DNA of 64,000 bases from Gammaproteobacteria bacterium (GCA_029862165.1 JAOTXU010000014.1:1-64000), one strand, 5' to 3'. Positions 27,482 to 37,427 are shown, numbered from the stretch's first letter. The notes: generated by a model from the letters alone, not told the origin. Program-made: numbers and translations.

Positions 27482-29130
27482 TTGTTCGACCGCGACATCT
27501 ACTGCGACTGATCGGCATTTATCGCGTACTGGTACGCCACGATCTGGAAGAGATCGCACTGGCGACACATATGCTCGGTCCGCTGCGTTACCTGGGTTTT
27601 TTATCACCGAGTACGTGGTCGTGGCTCAAACGGGAGAAAAAACCACGCGGCGCGCGGATTCGTCGTGCGCTGGAAGACCTGGGTCCCATTTTCGTGAAGT
27701 TTGGGCAGGCGTTATCGACACGCCCGGATTTGTTGCCGGCTGATATCGCCCTGGAATTAGCCAGGCTGCAGGACGACGTTCCACCTTTCCCCGGTAGCGA
27801 GGCGATGAAGATCATCGCAACGGCCTATGGTCGCCCGGCCAGGGAAGTCTTTGCCGACTTCGACGAAAAGCCGCTGGCGTCGGCTTCTATCGCTCAGGTA
27901 CATGCGGCGACCTTACACGATGGAAAGAAAGTCGTAGTCAAAGTGTTGCGTCCAAAGGTACACGAGACTATCGATCGCGATCTTGGCGTATTACATGCCA
28001 TAGCTGCACTGGCCGAAACGTATTGGGAACAAAGCAGGCGGTTTCGCCCGGCCGATGTCGTTGATGAATACGACAAAACAATTACCGACGAACTCGATCT
28101 GCTGCGCGAAGCCGCCAACGCCGCACAACTGAGACGTAATTTTGCAGACGGCAAAAAACTCTACGTGCCGGAAGTTTACTGGGACTACTGCCGAAAAGAC
28201 GTGATGGTCATGGAACGCATCAGTGGCGTTCCCGTCAGTGATATTGAAACGCTGCGGGCCAACAACGTAGATCTGTCTGTGCTTGCCGAGTACGGTGTAG
28301 AGATATTCTTCACCCAGGTCTTTAAACACAACTTTTTCCATGCCGACATGCACCCCGGCAATATCTTTGTGGATATATCGAACCCCGCTCAACCGACTTA
28401 TATCTCTGTCGATTTCGGTATCGTCGGCACACTGACGCCACGCGATCAGCATTATCTCGCCGGCAATCTGTTGGCTTTTTTCAAGCGCGACTACAACAAA
28501 GTCGCGGCATTACACATCGAGTCCGGTTGGGTGCCCGAAAGTACGCGCGTTGATGAATTCGAGTCTGCAATACGTACCGTCAGCGAACCTATTTTCAATA
28601 AGCCGCTAAAAGAGATTTCGTTCGGACACTTTCTGGTGCGTTTGTTCCAGGTTGCACGCCGCTTCGATATGCCCGTGCAGCCACAGTTGGTCTTGCTGCA
28701 AAAAACGCTTCTGAACATCGAAGGACTGGGTCGTCAACTCTATCCGGACCTCGATCTTTGGAAGACGGCCAAACCGTTTTTGGAAAACTGGATGACCGAC
28801 CAGGCCAGCGGACGCGAGATATTCAACCGGCTACGCGAAACCTGGCCCGAACTGGGCGAGTCGCTGCAACAAGTCCCCCAGTGGGCGATCACGACACTAC
28901 AACACGCCGCCGAAGGACGACTGAAGATGCAGGTCGATACACCGGGACTGGAGAAACTTCGTGATGAAATTCAGGAAAGCTCACGCCAGCGTAACCTGCA
29001 TATCGTCGGCGGCTCACTGCTCGCGGGTGGTGCGTTGCTCGTCGGTCTGGCAGTCGGTCCCGCATGGCTGGGCTGGTTGAGCATTGTTGCCGGCCCGCTG
29101 ACCTGGGTTTATGCCATGTTAAGCCGCTAG
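27478..29130 (+). CDS. ubiB: Ubiquinone biosynthesis kinase-like protein UbiB
   Basis: A 550-residue ABC1/ADCK family protein. The hallmark KxGQ motif is present (FVKFGQALSTRPDLLP), together with SASIAQVHAA replacing a usual Gly-rich loop, ELDLLREAANA, FHADMHPGNIF and VDFGIVG. Two C-terminal transmembrane helices anchor it to the inner membrane. It probably helps extract or present hydrophobic intermediates. Last gene of the hslVU-DUF971-ubiEJB run. Confidence 0.96.
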   Translation: MIVRPRHLLRLIGIYRVLVRHDLEEIALATHMLGPLRYLGFLSPSTWSWLKREKKPRGARIRRALEDLGPIFVKFGQALSTRPDLLPADIALELARLQDDVPPFPGSEAMKIIATAYGRPAREVFADFDEKPLASASIAQVHAATLHDGKKVVVKVLRPKVHETIDRDLGVLHAIAALAETYWEQSRRFRPADVVDEYDKTITDELDLLREAANAAQLRRNFADGKKLYVPEVYWDYCRKDVMVMERISGVPVSDIETLRANNVDLSVLAEYGVEIFFTQVFKHNFFHADMHPGNIFVDISNPAQPTYISVDFGIVGTLTPRDQHYLAGNLLAFFKRDYNKVAALHIESGWVPESTRVDEFESAIRTVSEPIFNKPLKEISFGHFLVRLFQVARRFDMPVQPQLVLLQKTLLNIEGLGRQLYPDLDLWKTAKPFLENWMTDQASGREIFNRLRETWPELGESLQQVPQWAITTLQHAAEGRLKMQVDTPGLEKLRDEIQESSRQRNLHIVGGSLLAGGALLVGLAVGPAWLGWLSIVAGPLTWVYAMLSR

Positions 29131-29209
29131 TCATTCCCTTGACGGCGCATGCCGGCAGACTTCCCGTCTTATTTCTAAAGTCTAGAGAACTCTCAGGAAC
29201 GAGGTCGCA

Positions 29210-31006
29210 ATGTCTTTGTTAGCACAGTCTGTCATTTTCCTGGCCGCGGCAACTTTTGTCGTACCACTGTCGAAGCGCCTGGGCTTCGGGTCGGTGATCG
29301 GTTACCTGGTCGCCGGAATACTGCTCGGCCCGTGGGGCGTGGGATTGGTCTCCGATGTCGAGGCGGTGCTGCATTTCGCCGAGATCGGTGTGGTCATGCT
29401 GTTGTTTGTGATTGGCCTTGAATTACAACCCGCTCGTTTACGCGTACTGCGCCGGTCGGTCTTTGGTCTGGGTCTGGCGCAAGTGTTTATTACCGGCGGT
29501 GTGCTGACGCTGCTGGCGCAATACTGGATACAGGATTGGCCCGCCGCGGTAGTCGTCGGATTTGGCTTGTCGTTATCGAGTACCGCATTCGTACTGCAGA
29601 TGCTGGCCGAAAAGAAAGACCTGCGTAGTCTTGCTGGGCGAGCGTCGTTCGGCGTGTTGTTGTTTCAGGACCTGGCCGTAATACCGCTCATTGCGTTGGT
29701 CCCCTACCTGGCCTCCGCCGGAGCACAGGAAACGACTGACATGCCGGTATTGTTGGGGCTGGCAAAATCGGCCGCCGTGCTGGCGGTGTTTGTCGTCGGT
29801 GGCCGCTATCTGTTGCGTCCGTTGTTGCGTCTTGCGGCATCGGCACAAATGCAGGAAGTCTTTACCGCTGCGACATTATTGCTCGTGCTGGGATCCGCCG
29901 TACTGATGGAATCGCTGGGTCTGTCGATGGGTCTGGGCGCATTCCTTGCCGGCGTGCTGGTTGCAGATTCCGAATTCAGTTACCAGCTCGAAAGCGATAT
30001 CCAGCCATTCAAGGGATTGCTGCTCGGTCTGTTCTTCGTTGCTGTGGGCATGTCAGCCAACCTGGGTTTGTTGCTTACCGAACCCATAACGATAGTTGCG
30101 ATAACTTTAGGCCTGATCCTGGTCAAGACGCTGGTTCTGATCCCGGTGGGCAGACTCTACGGATTGACGAGCCGCGACAGCATCAAGCTCGGTGTCATCC
30201 TGGCGCAGGGTGGCGAGTTTGCATTTGTGTTGTTTACGCTCGCCATATCACAAGGATTGTTGGATACAGAACTCACGGGCAGACTCATACTTGCAGTCAC
30301 GCTCTCCATGGCACTAACACCTTTTCTTTACCTCGCAGGCATCAAAGCCGGTGGAGCAATGAGCGGCAAACTAAAAGACAAACGACCCTTCGATGCCGTC
30401 GCTGATACCGATCATGATGTCATCATTGCCGGTTTTGGACGTTTCGGTCAGATCGTCGCACGTATCCTCACTATGAAGCAGATACGATTCACAGCCCTGG
30501 AAAATAGCACCGAGCAGGTCGATTTCGTGCGCCGCTATGGAAGTAAGATCTACTACGGCGATGCCGCAAATATCGAACTGCTGCGCTCAGCACAGGTCGA
30601 CAAGGCCAAAGTGTTCGTATTGGCCGTCAACAATGTCGAAGTGTCGATGCGCATCGCATCCGTCGTGAAGCAGCATTTTCCGAATATTGCGATCTATGCA
30701 CGCGCGCGCAATCGGCAACATGCCTTCGCGCTTATGGACCTGGGCGTGGCCGGTCTAATCCGCGACACGCTGCTATCGAGTATCGAGTTTAGTCGCGACA
30801 TACTCGTTCGGCTGGGCGACACGCCGGAAAATGCGCAGGCTACGGCTGCATTGTTCCGCGAACACGACGAAAAGACGCTGCAAAAACAACACGCTATTCA
30901 TCATGATGAAGAAGCGCTGATTCAGTCGGCAAAGGAGGCCAATGCGCAATTGCGGCGGGTATTTGATATGGATGCCAGCGCTCTCGCTGACACGGCAGCG
31001 GGCTGA
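29210..31006 (+). CDS. KefB/KefC-type CPA2 potassium/proton antiporter
   Basis: A 598-residue protein with about 12 transmembrane helices (LGFGSVIGYLVAGILLGPWGV, HFAEIGVVMLLFVIGLEL, FGVLLFQDLAVIPLIALVP) and a cytosolic KTN/RCK domain (HDVIIAGFGRFGQIVARIL). In E. coli these channels are held shut by glutathione and opened by electrophile adducts. No kefF/kefG-type helper is adjacent, so glutathione gating is only inferred from family. GAGG precedes the ATG by 6 bases. Single gene, likely its own unit. Confidence 0.9.
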   Translation: MSLLAQSVIFLAAATFVVPLSKRLGFGSVIGYLVAGILLGPWGVGLVSDVEAVLHFAEIGVVMLLFVIGLELQPARLRVLRRSVFGLGLAQVFITGGVLTLLAQYWIQDWPAAVVVGFGLSLSSTAFVLQMLAEKKDLRSLAGRASFGVLLFQDLAVIPLIALVPYLASAGAQETTDMPVLLGLAKSAAVLAVFVVGGRYLLRPLLRLAASAQMQEVFTAATLLLVLGSAVLMESLGLSMGLGAFLAGVLVADSEFSYQLESDIQPFKGLLLGLFFVAVGMSANLGLLLTEPITIVAITLGLILVKTLVLIPVGRLYGLTSRDSIKLGVILAQGGEFAFVLFTLAISQGLLDTELTGRLILAVTLSMALTPFLYLAGIKAGGAMSGKLKDKRPFDAVADTDHDVIIAGFGRFGQIVARILTMKQIRFTALENSTEQVDFVRRYGSKIYYGDAANIELLRSAQVDKAKVFVLAVNNVEVSMRIASVVKQHFPNIAIYARARNRQHAFALMDLGVAGLIRDTLLSSIEFSRDILVRLGDTPENAQATAALFREHDEKTLQKQHAIHHDEEALIQSAKEANAQLRRVFDMDASALADTAAG

Positions 31007-31127
31007 ATGAAGCAGGTGTTCTGACGGTCTACGTAACAAATGACCTTGCGACTATGTGTTGTCTGCTTGCAGTGAGTTCCCGATGATCAATGTTGCCAGT
31101 CGTTTCGAACACCAAACCCGATATTCA

Positions 31128-32126
31128 TTACCGCTTCTCATATATCTTCTGACACCAAGTCGCTTGAAGTTTTTTCCAACAATACGAATCAACGGCCAAT
31201 TGGCGCGAATTTCTACTCATTTCCGCAACCGTCTGTTCGTCGGTAGTTTCCAACAAATGAAGTAGCTCTTCATCTGTCGAATATCGAAAACCATTCTTTG
31301 AGTCGACGATATAGTCCTCGAACGTCTTTTTGTTGTTGCAAAGAACAGAAACCCCGCAAGCCATACTTTCTAACAGACAGGTTAGACCGGCTGGCTCAGA
31401 ACTTTTTGTTATCGGAATAAGGCAACGGCGGGCTCGGGCATATAGGTTGGGCAGTTCCCGATGGGGTACACGCAACGCAACGCCGACCCGACCAGGATAG
31501 GCTTGTTCGAGCTCATAGTAACGGTCTGCAATTTTCGCCCGGTTGGTGAGCCTCAGGATACGCAGTTCGGTATTGGCAAGAATAGACTCGACCGTCTCTT
31601 CATCACGAAAAGCGTCGCCGGGAATGATTAGATCTGTACGGTCTTCTGGCGCTACACTGCGTGGACAAAAATAGTCCGTGTCCACGCCAAACGGAACGAA
31701 CACAACCTTTTCTTCAGGCACGTCCAGCTGTTTGGTGAGTTGCCTGGATGTAATCGTGTCATTAGTAAGGACAACGTCAAATCGCCACAGCAAGTATTGG
31801 AGCATCCTTTGCCGCATTTTCGTTCTAGGCAACGACCATGCCAGGAATATCTTGCGAGACTTCCGTTTAAAGCTTGCCAGAGCGGAGGCTACCGAAAAAG
31901 TCATTCCAAAAACCGTTTGATTCTCACGGTGAATTTGGACGTCCCATAATCGCTGCAGCTCATTTTCTGGGCCGTCTAGATAACGGAGGCTGTCGCCGTT
32001 TCCGATAGCGCAGGATTCGAGTACGAGCCACATACTCATATACGCACCTCGCGCGCTCGCCTTATTGAGCGGGGCTAATTGGCCAGTTCTTCGGTATTCC
32101 TTCAGTACCAGCATTAACTCTGACAC
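31128..32126 (-). CDS. Glycosyltransferase (GT4-like)
   Basis: A 332-residue protein resembling the C-terminal portion of GT-B family 4 enzymes: VPFGVDTDYFCP, a central sugar-nucleotide domain and the ESMACGVSVLCNN motif with the EX7E-type region KSSEPAGLTCLLE. Probably a cytosolic sugar transferase for a surface glycan. Codon use looks more AT-rich than flanking housekeeping genes, consistent with acquisition by transfer together with the neighbouring FkbM gene. It is divergent from that gene; 32127-32385 holds only a weak promoter-like TTGACC...CATAAC. Confidence 0.8.
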   Translation of the reverse strand: MSELMLVLKEYRRTGQLAPLNKASARGAYMSMWLVLESCAIGNGDSLRYLDGPENELQRLWDVQIHRENQTVFGMTFSVASALASFKRKSRKIFLAWSLPRTKMRQRMLQYLLWRFDVVLTNDTITSRQLTKQLDVPEEKVVFVPFGVDTDYFCPRSVAPEDRTDLIIPGDAFRDEETVESILANTELRILRLTNRAKIADRYYELEQAYPGRVGVALRVPHRELPNLYARARRCLIPITKSSEPAGLTCLLESMACGVSVLCNNKKTFEDYIVDSKNGFRYSTDEELLHLLETTDEQTVAEMSRNSRQLAVDSYCWKKLQATWCQKIYEKR

Positions 32127-32385
32127 CTGAACCGCAGAGCGCCATTATTCGACGCCTTTGAGCTCGATTATTTGTGAAGTTCGCCTATACCCCAAGTGCG
32201 CGCGTTGCGCCTTGACCACACGTATAAGTACACCATAACATCTGGTCTACGGAAGAGGCCCCGGCAAAGGACTTTTGGGGTGGTATGGCATTAAGTCGTT
32301 GCGTCCTTCATCGAGAATTCGATTCGCGTCGTATACGGTCACTTTTCGGCTGGTTGGAATTCGTCATTTCTAGCCGAGCGGGCTC

Positions 32386-33138
32386 ATGAGATACATAAAG
32401 GATGTGTTAAAACGAAGCCCTCTCTTAAACGCGATACTGCGGCCAATCTACTATAAGTTACAAGGTGGCCCAACCGTTTGCTTCGACGCGCTTACGAAGG
32501 ACCAAATAAGAAACTATGTGGGCAAAAACGATCCCGTGATACTTGAAATCGGCTGTAACGACGGAGAGGATACACTGGGATTTCTGCAAGTATTCGATAA
32601 TCCCAAAATTTATTGTTTCGAACCCGACCCGCGAGCGTATCGTCGCTTTAAGCAACAGCTTGGGCATCGACTAAATGTTCGAATCTTCAATATCGCGCTT
32701 AGCGATAGGAATGGTGAGATAACATTCTACCAAAGCGGCGGTAATATTGGAGATTTCGTTCAAGAACGGCCAGAGGGGTGGGATCTGTCCGGTTCTATTT
32801 ACAAGCCCAAAAATCATTCGAAGATGTTACCGGGTATTTCGTTCCCCGCTGAAATTCAGGTTCCAACCAAGACGCTTGATACATGGTGTGAAGAGCAAAG
32901 TATTAATTCCATCGATTTTATTTGGATGGATGTGCAGGGTGCTGAAAGAAGTGTTTTGAGTGGTGGCGCAGTCACGCTGCGCAAGACGCGCTATTTATAT
33001 ACTGAATACAGCAATCATGAACTTTACGAGGGACAAGCCTCATTGCAGGAAATTCTCGATCATCTCTCGACCTTCACACTCGTAACTCGCTATCCTGGCG
33101 ACATATTGCTGAAGAATGAGCATGTTGCCACCCAGTGA
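32386..33138 (+). CDS. FkbM family methyltransferase
   Basis: A 250-residue class I methyltransferase: motif I ILEIGCNDGEDT, CFEPDPRAYRRF (acidic loop), IALSDRNGEITFY and IWMDVQGAERSVL, the classic FkbM pattern. FkbM proteins O-methylate sugars or polyketides; with a divergent glycosyltransferase next to it, glycan methylation is likely. Visibly lower in GC than surrounding core genes. A second methyltransferase with similar role lies at 1.7-2.4 kb. Confidence 0.85.
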   Translation: MRYIKDVLKRSPLLNAILRPIYYKLQGGPTVCFDALTKDQIRNYVGKNDPVILEIGCNDGEDTLGFLQVFDNPKIYCFEPDPRAYRRFKQQLGHRLNVRIFNIALSDRNGEITFYQSGGNIGDFVQERPEGWDLSGSIYKPKNHSKMLPGISFPAEIQVPTKTLDTWCEEQSINSIDFIWMDVQGAERSVLSGGAVTLRKTRYLYTEYSNHELYEGQASLQEILDHLSTFTLVTRYPGDILLKNEHVATQ

Positions 33139-33244
33139 GAATACAAAGACCAAAACACCAGATCCGAGCGAGACAACCCCAGACAAGCCAAAAACCGGCG
33201 CGCACACGGAAGAGTGAGGCTGGTTTCGCTATGGTAACGCGACC

Positions 33245-34174
33245 ATGAGCAGTCGTCTTATAGTGTTCGCTTTGATTACTGCGCTTGCCGGCGTTGCCGC
33301 GGCGCAGTCTATCTATCGTTATCAGGACGACGACGGCCGCTGGCACTACACCGACCGGCCACCGAAAGACGGCCGCGAGGCAACGATCGACGTCGTCAAG
33401 CAGATCAACCTGGATCCAAAGGTCATAGTCACCCGGGAAAAGATCGATGGCGGAACCACGGTCTATGCCAACAATCAATACCACGGCGCAGTTGAGTTCG
33501 AGATTCGTCTTTTCGACACTCAAAACATTGGTGGTGGCGTGGAAACAGACGTGACACGCGTCGTTCTTCCGCCGGCAGAAAAGACTCCAGTATTGAAATT
33601 GGCGGCTGCACGGGCCGATGCCGGCATGTCGTTCCGCTACGAATACAAATACATGCTCGGTGAACCCCAAGCAAGACACGCGTCCGACTATTTATATCGT
33701 GTGCCCTACGCTGTGGCGCAACGTTTCAGGGTGAGCCAGGCCTATCCGATGGCTATTACACACAATGCTTCCGAGAGCCAGTACGCGGTAGATTTTGTAA
33801 TGCCGGTGGGCACCGCGATTCATGCGGCCCGTGACGGTACAGTCGTCGCCATAGCGTTTCGTTCATTCAGCGGCGGAACAGATGCGGAGGATGCACCGAA
33901 AGCGAACATCGTCCGGATCGTACACGATGACGGCACCATAGCCACTTATGCGCATTTGCGCCTGGACTCAGTGCGCGTTCGCCCGGGCGATACTGTGCAA
34001 CGTGGCGAATACATCGCCGATTCCGGCAATACGGGTTTTAGCTCCGGTCCACACCTGCACTTTGCTGTCGGACATAACACCGGCTTCAACCTTGAATCGG
34101 TACCGATCCATTTCCTGGGTCCTGGTGGCAAGCCGGTCGTTGCCAAAAGCGGGCAGGAATTGCTCGCTCACTGA
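33245..34174 (+). CDS. M23 metallopeptidase with N-terminal DUF4124 domain
   Basis: Signal peptide (to about residue 20, GVAAAQ), then a DUF4124-like segment IYRYQDDDGRWHYTDRPP, a beta-rich middle domain and a C-terminal M23 (LytM) peptidase: THNASESQYAVDFVMPVGT with the first His and Asp ligands, ARDGTVVAI, HLRLDSVRV and GPHLHFAVG. It likely cleaves peptidoglycan cross-links in the periplasm. Ends convergent with gst, overlapping by seven bases. Confidence 0.87.
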   Translation: MSSRLIVFALITALAGVAAAQSIYRYQDDDGRWHYTDRPPKDGREATIDVVKQINLDPKVIVTREKIDGGTTVYANNQYHGAVEFEIRLFDTQNIGGGVETDVTRVVLPPAEKTPVLKLAAARADAGMSFRYEYKYMLGEPQARHASDYLYRVPYAVAQRFRVSQAYPMAITHNASESQYAVDFVMPVGTAIHAARDGTVVAIAFRSFSGGTDAEDAPKANIVRIVHDDGTIATYAHLRLDSVRVRPGDTVQRGEYIADSGNTGFSSGPHLHFAVGHNTGFNLESVPIHFLGPGGKPVVAKSGQELLAH

Positions 34175-34839
34175 TTGCCCGCTTCTTCGCACTCGATAAT
34201 CTCGGTCTCAGCGGCCGCCATCTCACACCATTCTAATGCCAGCGGGTCAGTTGCAACGGTGGCTGCGTACTTGCTTGCGAAGCCAACCAGACCGATGGCG
34301 TAGGTCACGAAACGCAGCGCCACCGGAACATAGAAACAGTCCGCCGCACTGAATTCGCCGAATAGCCAAGGCCCGTGCTTCGTCTGTGGGCCTGCCGCCT
34401 CACGACAGTCATGCCAGATAGCAGAAACACGCTGGATATCGCCCACCGTTTCCTGATCCAGTTCTACCTGGCGCCCACGCGCGCGGGCATTGAGTGGCAA
34501 TGCGGTTCGCAACGCCGGAAAACCGGCGTGCATCTCGGCGCAAACCGAACGCGCCATCGTCCGCAGACGTTGACTGGACGGCCACAGTTCAGCATCGGGA
34601 TAACGCTCTGCAAGGTACTCACAGATCGCCAGGGTGTCCCATATTACCAGGCCTTCGTGATGCAACACGGGCACTTTTCGTGTCGGCGAATACTCGCCGA
34701 TTCTTTCTTCGAACTCTGGCGTGTCCAGCGGCAAACGTAAAAGAGAAAAATCAGTGCCCGTGCGTTTCAGCGCCAACCAGGCACGCATGGACCAGGAAGA
34801 ATAGTTGATGTTACCAATTACCAGTGTTGTATCAGACAT
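34168..34839 (-). CDS. Glutathione S-transferase family protein
   Basis: A 223-residue GST with thioredoxin-like N-terminal domain (LVIGNINYSSWSMRAWLAL; the Ser in SSWS is the probable catalytic residue), RKVPVLHHEGLVIWDTLAICEYLAERYP, and a helical C-terminal domain. I take MSDTTLVIG (34839) as start; the track's start four codons earlier has no better ribosome site. The gene overlaps the end of trpA by eight bases, so it may be transcribed as the tail of the trp operon. Confidence 0.88.
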   Translation of the reverse strand: MSDTTLVIGNINYSSWSMRAWLALKRTGTDFSLLRLPLDTPEFEERIGEYSPTRKVPVLHHEGLVIWDTLAICEYLAERYPDAELWPSSQRLRTMARSVCAEMHAGFPALRTALPLNARARGRQVELDQETVGDIQRVSAIWHDCREAAGPQTKHGPWLFGEFSAADCFYVPVALRFVTYAIGLVGFASKYAATVATDPLALEWCEMAAAETEIIECEEAGNQ

Positions 34840-35617
34840 TATCTTTGCCACCGAGCGATTTCAGGAAGGCCTGCAGATCGCCTTCCTGTTCCAATACTTC
34901 GACCAATGCCGAGCCGACAATAACACCGTCGGCATGCGCGCCGATTTCCCGAACCTGGGCGGCGTCGCGTATGCCAAAACCCGCGCACACCGGTAAGGAC
35001 GAAACGCTGCGCACCCGGTCCAGGTAAGCCAGCATGGCTGCATGGTCTGCTTGTTTCTCACCACCGGTGACACCGGTGACAGTTACCGCATAAACGAAAC
35101 CAGCACTCGCCTTGCACAACAAGCGCATGCGATCGTCAGTCGTGACTGGCGAAACCAGTTGTACAAGCGCCAATCCCTGCGGTTCCAGTTCGGCTCGTAT
35201 TGGCGCACTTTCCTCATAGGGCAGATCGGGAACAATAAAACCGGCAACACCAGCCGATGGGCACCGTTCGGCCAATGTCTTGTAGCCCATTGTTAGCAGC
35301 GGGTTGAGATAGCTCATCAGTAACACTGGCGTACTGCGGTGCGATGCGCTTTGCTGAAGGGCGTCGAGAATCCAGTTAAGCGTGACCCCGGCCTTAAGTG
35401 CAACCTCGCTGGAACGTTGTATCGTTACACCGTCGGCCAGTGGATCGGTAAACGGTACACCGAGCTCAATAACGTCCGCGGTACGCTCGAGTATCAACAA
35501 ATGATCTTCGAATCCTTCGCGGTTAGGGTGACCGGCCGTCATAAAGGGAATTAGTGCCGGGCGCCCGTCTGCATTGGCGGCCTTGATTGCGGCAGTAATG
35601 CTTGCAGCGCCACTCAA
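34832..35617 (-). CDS. trpA: Tryptophan synthase alpha subunit
   Basis: A 261-residue TIM barrel that cleaves indole-3-glycerol phosphate and passes indole to TrpB. The catalytic Glu and Asp lie in VIELGVPFTDPLADG; the phosphate-binding GFGIRDAAQV and GVIVGSALV segments are intact. TTG start overlaps the trpB stop (TTGA). Confidence 0.95.
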   Translation of the reverse strand: MSGAASITAAIKAANADGRPALIPFMTAGHPNREGFEDHLLILERTADVIELGVPFTDPLADGVTIQRSSEVALKAGVTLNWILDALQQSASHRSTPVLLMSYLNPLLTMGYKTLAERCPSAGVAGFIVPDLPYEESAPIRAELEPQGLALVQLVSPVTTDDRMRLLCKASAGFVYAVTVTGVTGGEKQADHAAMLAYLDRVRSVSSLPVCAGFGIRDAAQVREIGAHADGVIVGSALVEVLEQEGDLQAFLKSLGGKDNV

Positions 35618-36831
35618 CCGGCGTGCTCCAACAATGTCGCCAGATCTTTGTCGCCGCGCCCGGACACACCGATGAGTATCCTCGCGCCTGCATGTTCCTG
35701 TGCATAAAGGCGGGCGCCGGCGAAAGCATGCGCCGTTTCCAGTGCAATCAAAATACCCTCAGCTTCACAACATTCATTCAATGCCAACAGCGCGGTTTGG
35801 TCATCTACGGCGCAGTAACTGGCTCGACCTGTGGCCGCAAGCAACGCGTGCTCCGGGCCGACACCGGGATAATCCAGTCCGGCCGAAATAGAGTGCGTTT
35901 CCTGTATCTGACCGTCATCGTCATGCAATAGCAACGAGTAGGTCCCGTGCAACACACCCGGGCGACCGTGCACCACAGTAGCCGAATGCTCGCCCAGGCC
36001 GTTGCCGTGCCCGCCCGCTTCGACACCCAGCAAGTCGGTTTTACCGTCGGCAATAAATGGATGAAACAGACCGATGGCGTTGGAACCACCGCCGACACAG
36101 GCGATAGCAACATCCGGCAGCCCACCGCTTTGATCGATGATCTGCTGTCGCGCTTCACGGCCGATGACCGATTGCAGTTCACGAACGAGATACGGATAGG
36201 GGTGGCCGCCGACGGCCGAACCCAGTAGATAATATGTGTCGTTTGGTGAGGCAACCCAGTCACGCATCGCCTCGTCGATGGCCGCACGCAAAGTTCGGTC
36301 ACCGGTGGTCACCGCAATAACCTTCGCGCCGAGTCTTTGCATCCGATCGACGTTAGGTGCCTGTCTGGCCATATCGATCTGGCCCATATACACCTCGCAC
36401 GGCAAACCGACGCGAGCGCAGGCCGCTGCTGACGCAACACCGTGTTGACCGGCGCCGGTTTCCGCGACAATTCGTTTTGCACCGAGACGTTTGGCCAACA
36501 GGGCCTGACCGATGGCGTTGTTGATCTTATGCGCGCCGGTATGTGCGAGATCTTCGCGTTTGAGCCATACCTCTGCACCCCAACGTTCACCCAGACGCGG
36601 CGCCGGTGTAAGCGGTGTCGGGCGCCCCACCCAGTTTTTTAGCTCGGTATTGAGTTCGTCACGGAAGTTGCCGTCGTTAAGCCACTTGTCTACGCCCTCT
36701 TCCAGGCGGGTAAACGCCCCGACCAGGGTTTCCGGAACGTAACGTCCGCCAAACGGGCCATAACGACCCTGCGCGTCCGGATACTCACCGTTCACGAGCG
36801 ATTGCAGCAACTTTTCTTTGTCCAAGCTCAT
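35614..36831 (-). CDS. trpB: Tryptophan synthase beta subunit
   Basis: A 405-residue PLP enzyme condensing indole with serine. The Schiff-base Lys is in KREDLAHTGAHKINNA; also seen are AETGAGQHGVA, the phosphate-cradle CVGGGSNAIG and EPAL-type motifs. ATG start overlaps trpF by four bases. Confidence 0.97.
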   Translation of the reverse strand: MSLDKEKLLQSLVNGEYPDAQGRYGPFGGRYVPETLVGAFTRLEEGVDKWLNDGNFRDELNTELKNWVGRPTPLTPAPRLGERWGAEVWLKREDLAHTGAHKINNAIGQALLAKRLGAKRIVAETGAGQHGVASAAACARVGLPCEVYMGQIDMARQAPNVDRMQRLGAKVIAVTTGDRTLRAAIDEAMRDWVASPNDTYYLLGSAVGGHPYPYLVRELQSVIGREARQQIIDQSGGLPDVAIACVGGGSNAIGLFHPFIADGKTDLLGVEAGGHGNGLGEHSATVVHGRPGVLHGTYSLLLHDDDGQIQETHSISAGLDYPGVGPEHALLAATGRASYCAVDDQTALLALNECCEAEGILIALETAHAFAGARLYAQEHAGARILIGVSGRGDKDLATLLEHAG

Positions 36832-37427
36832 AGTCCTGACTCCGCACGCCGGACAGCCGTGATGAATTCACGAATCCTATGCGGGTCTTTCTCGCCAGGC
36901 GCGCTTTCAACACCACTACTGACATCTACGCCATAGGGTTTAACTTGATGTATTGCCTCGCCCACATTATCGGCATCCAAACCCCCCGCCAGTATCAGTC
37001 GGCCACGCCGGGCTAGTGTTGCCGCATTATTCCAGTCCACTTTATTTCCCGCGCCACTTTGCACGCCCTCGTAAACAAACCATTGCGGTAACGTGCTGAC
37101 GTCTTCGCCGACACGGATGACCGGCAAAGCGCGTATGCCTGCCGGCAAAGTTTTTCCAACCAGATCATCACGATCGCTTTGCCACCACGCGGGTGCCAAT
37201 TCTGTTAGCACTGAACTGACAAAATCGTCCGGTGGTTGTCGCGTAACAACCACTGTTGCTGTTGACGGCGGCACAAGTCCGATCAGTTTTTTTGCCTGCT
37301 CGCTGTCGAGCTGCCGTGGCGACGGCGATAAAACCACTCCGACCGCGTCAGCCCCGGCATCACTAGCTGCATCAACGGCTTCGCGAGTGGTCAGACCGCA
37401 AATTTTCACGTATATGCGGTTTACCAT
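36828..37427 (-). CDS. trpF: Phosphoribosylanthranilate isomerase TrpF (divergent)
   Basis: A 199-residue TIM barrel; the catalytic Cys10 in VKICGLTT and DAVGVVLSPSPRQL are conserved, as are LAGGLDADNV and VDVSSGVESAPGEKD. Two regions differ from the usual family pattern: the VQLHG stretch reads AWWQSDRDDL, and the segment that normally carries the general-acid Asp reads FVYEGVQSGAGNKVDW, apparently with Glu. It is placed between trpC and trpB with overlaps on both sides, so function in the pathway is expected. Confidence 0.92.
   Translation of the reverse strand: MVNRIYVKICGLTTREAVDAASDAGADAVGVVLSPSPRQLDSEQAKKLIGLVPPSTATVVVTRQPPDDFVSSVLTELAPAWWQSDRDDLVGKTLPAGIRALPVIRVGEDVSTLPQWFVYEGVQSGAGNKVDWNNAATLARRGRLILAGGLDADNVGEAIHQVKPYGVDVSSGVESAPGEKDPHRIREFITAVRRAESGL

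Noticed and set aside
33122-33217. 31-codon Pro/Thr/Lys-rich ORF overlapping the end of the FkbM gene
   Set aside because: No convincing ribosome site, starts within the FkbM coding region, and length is within chance expectation.
34168-34174. Possible annotation error where the M23 and GST genes overlap at their 3' ends
   Set aside because: Both reading frames are well supported; a 7-base convergent overlap is common and needs no correction.
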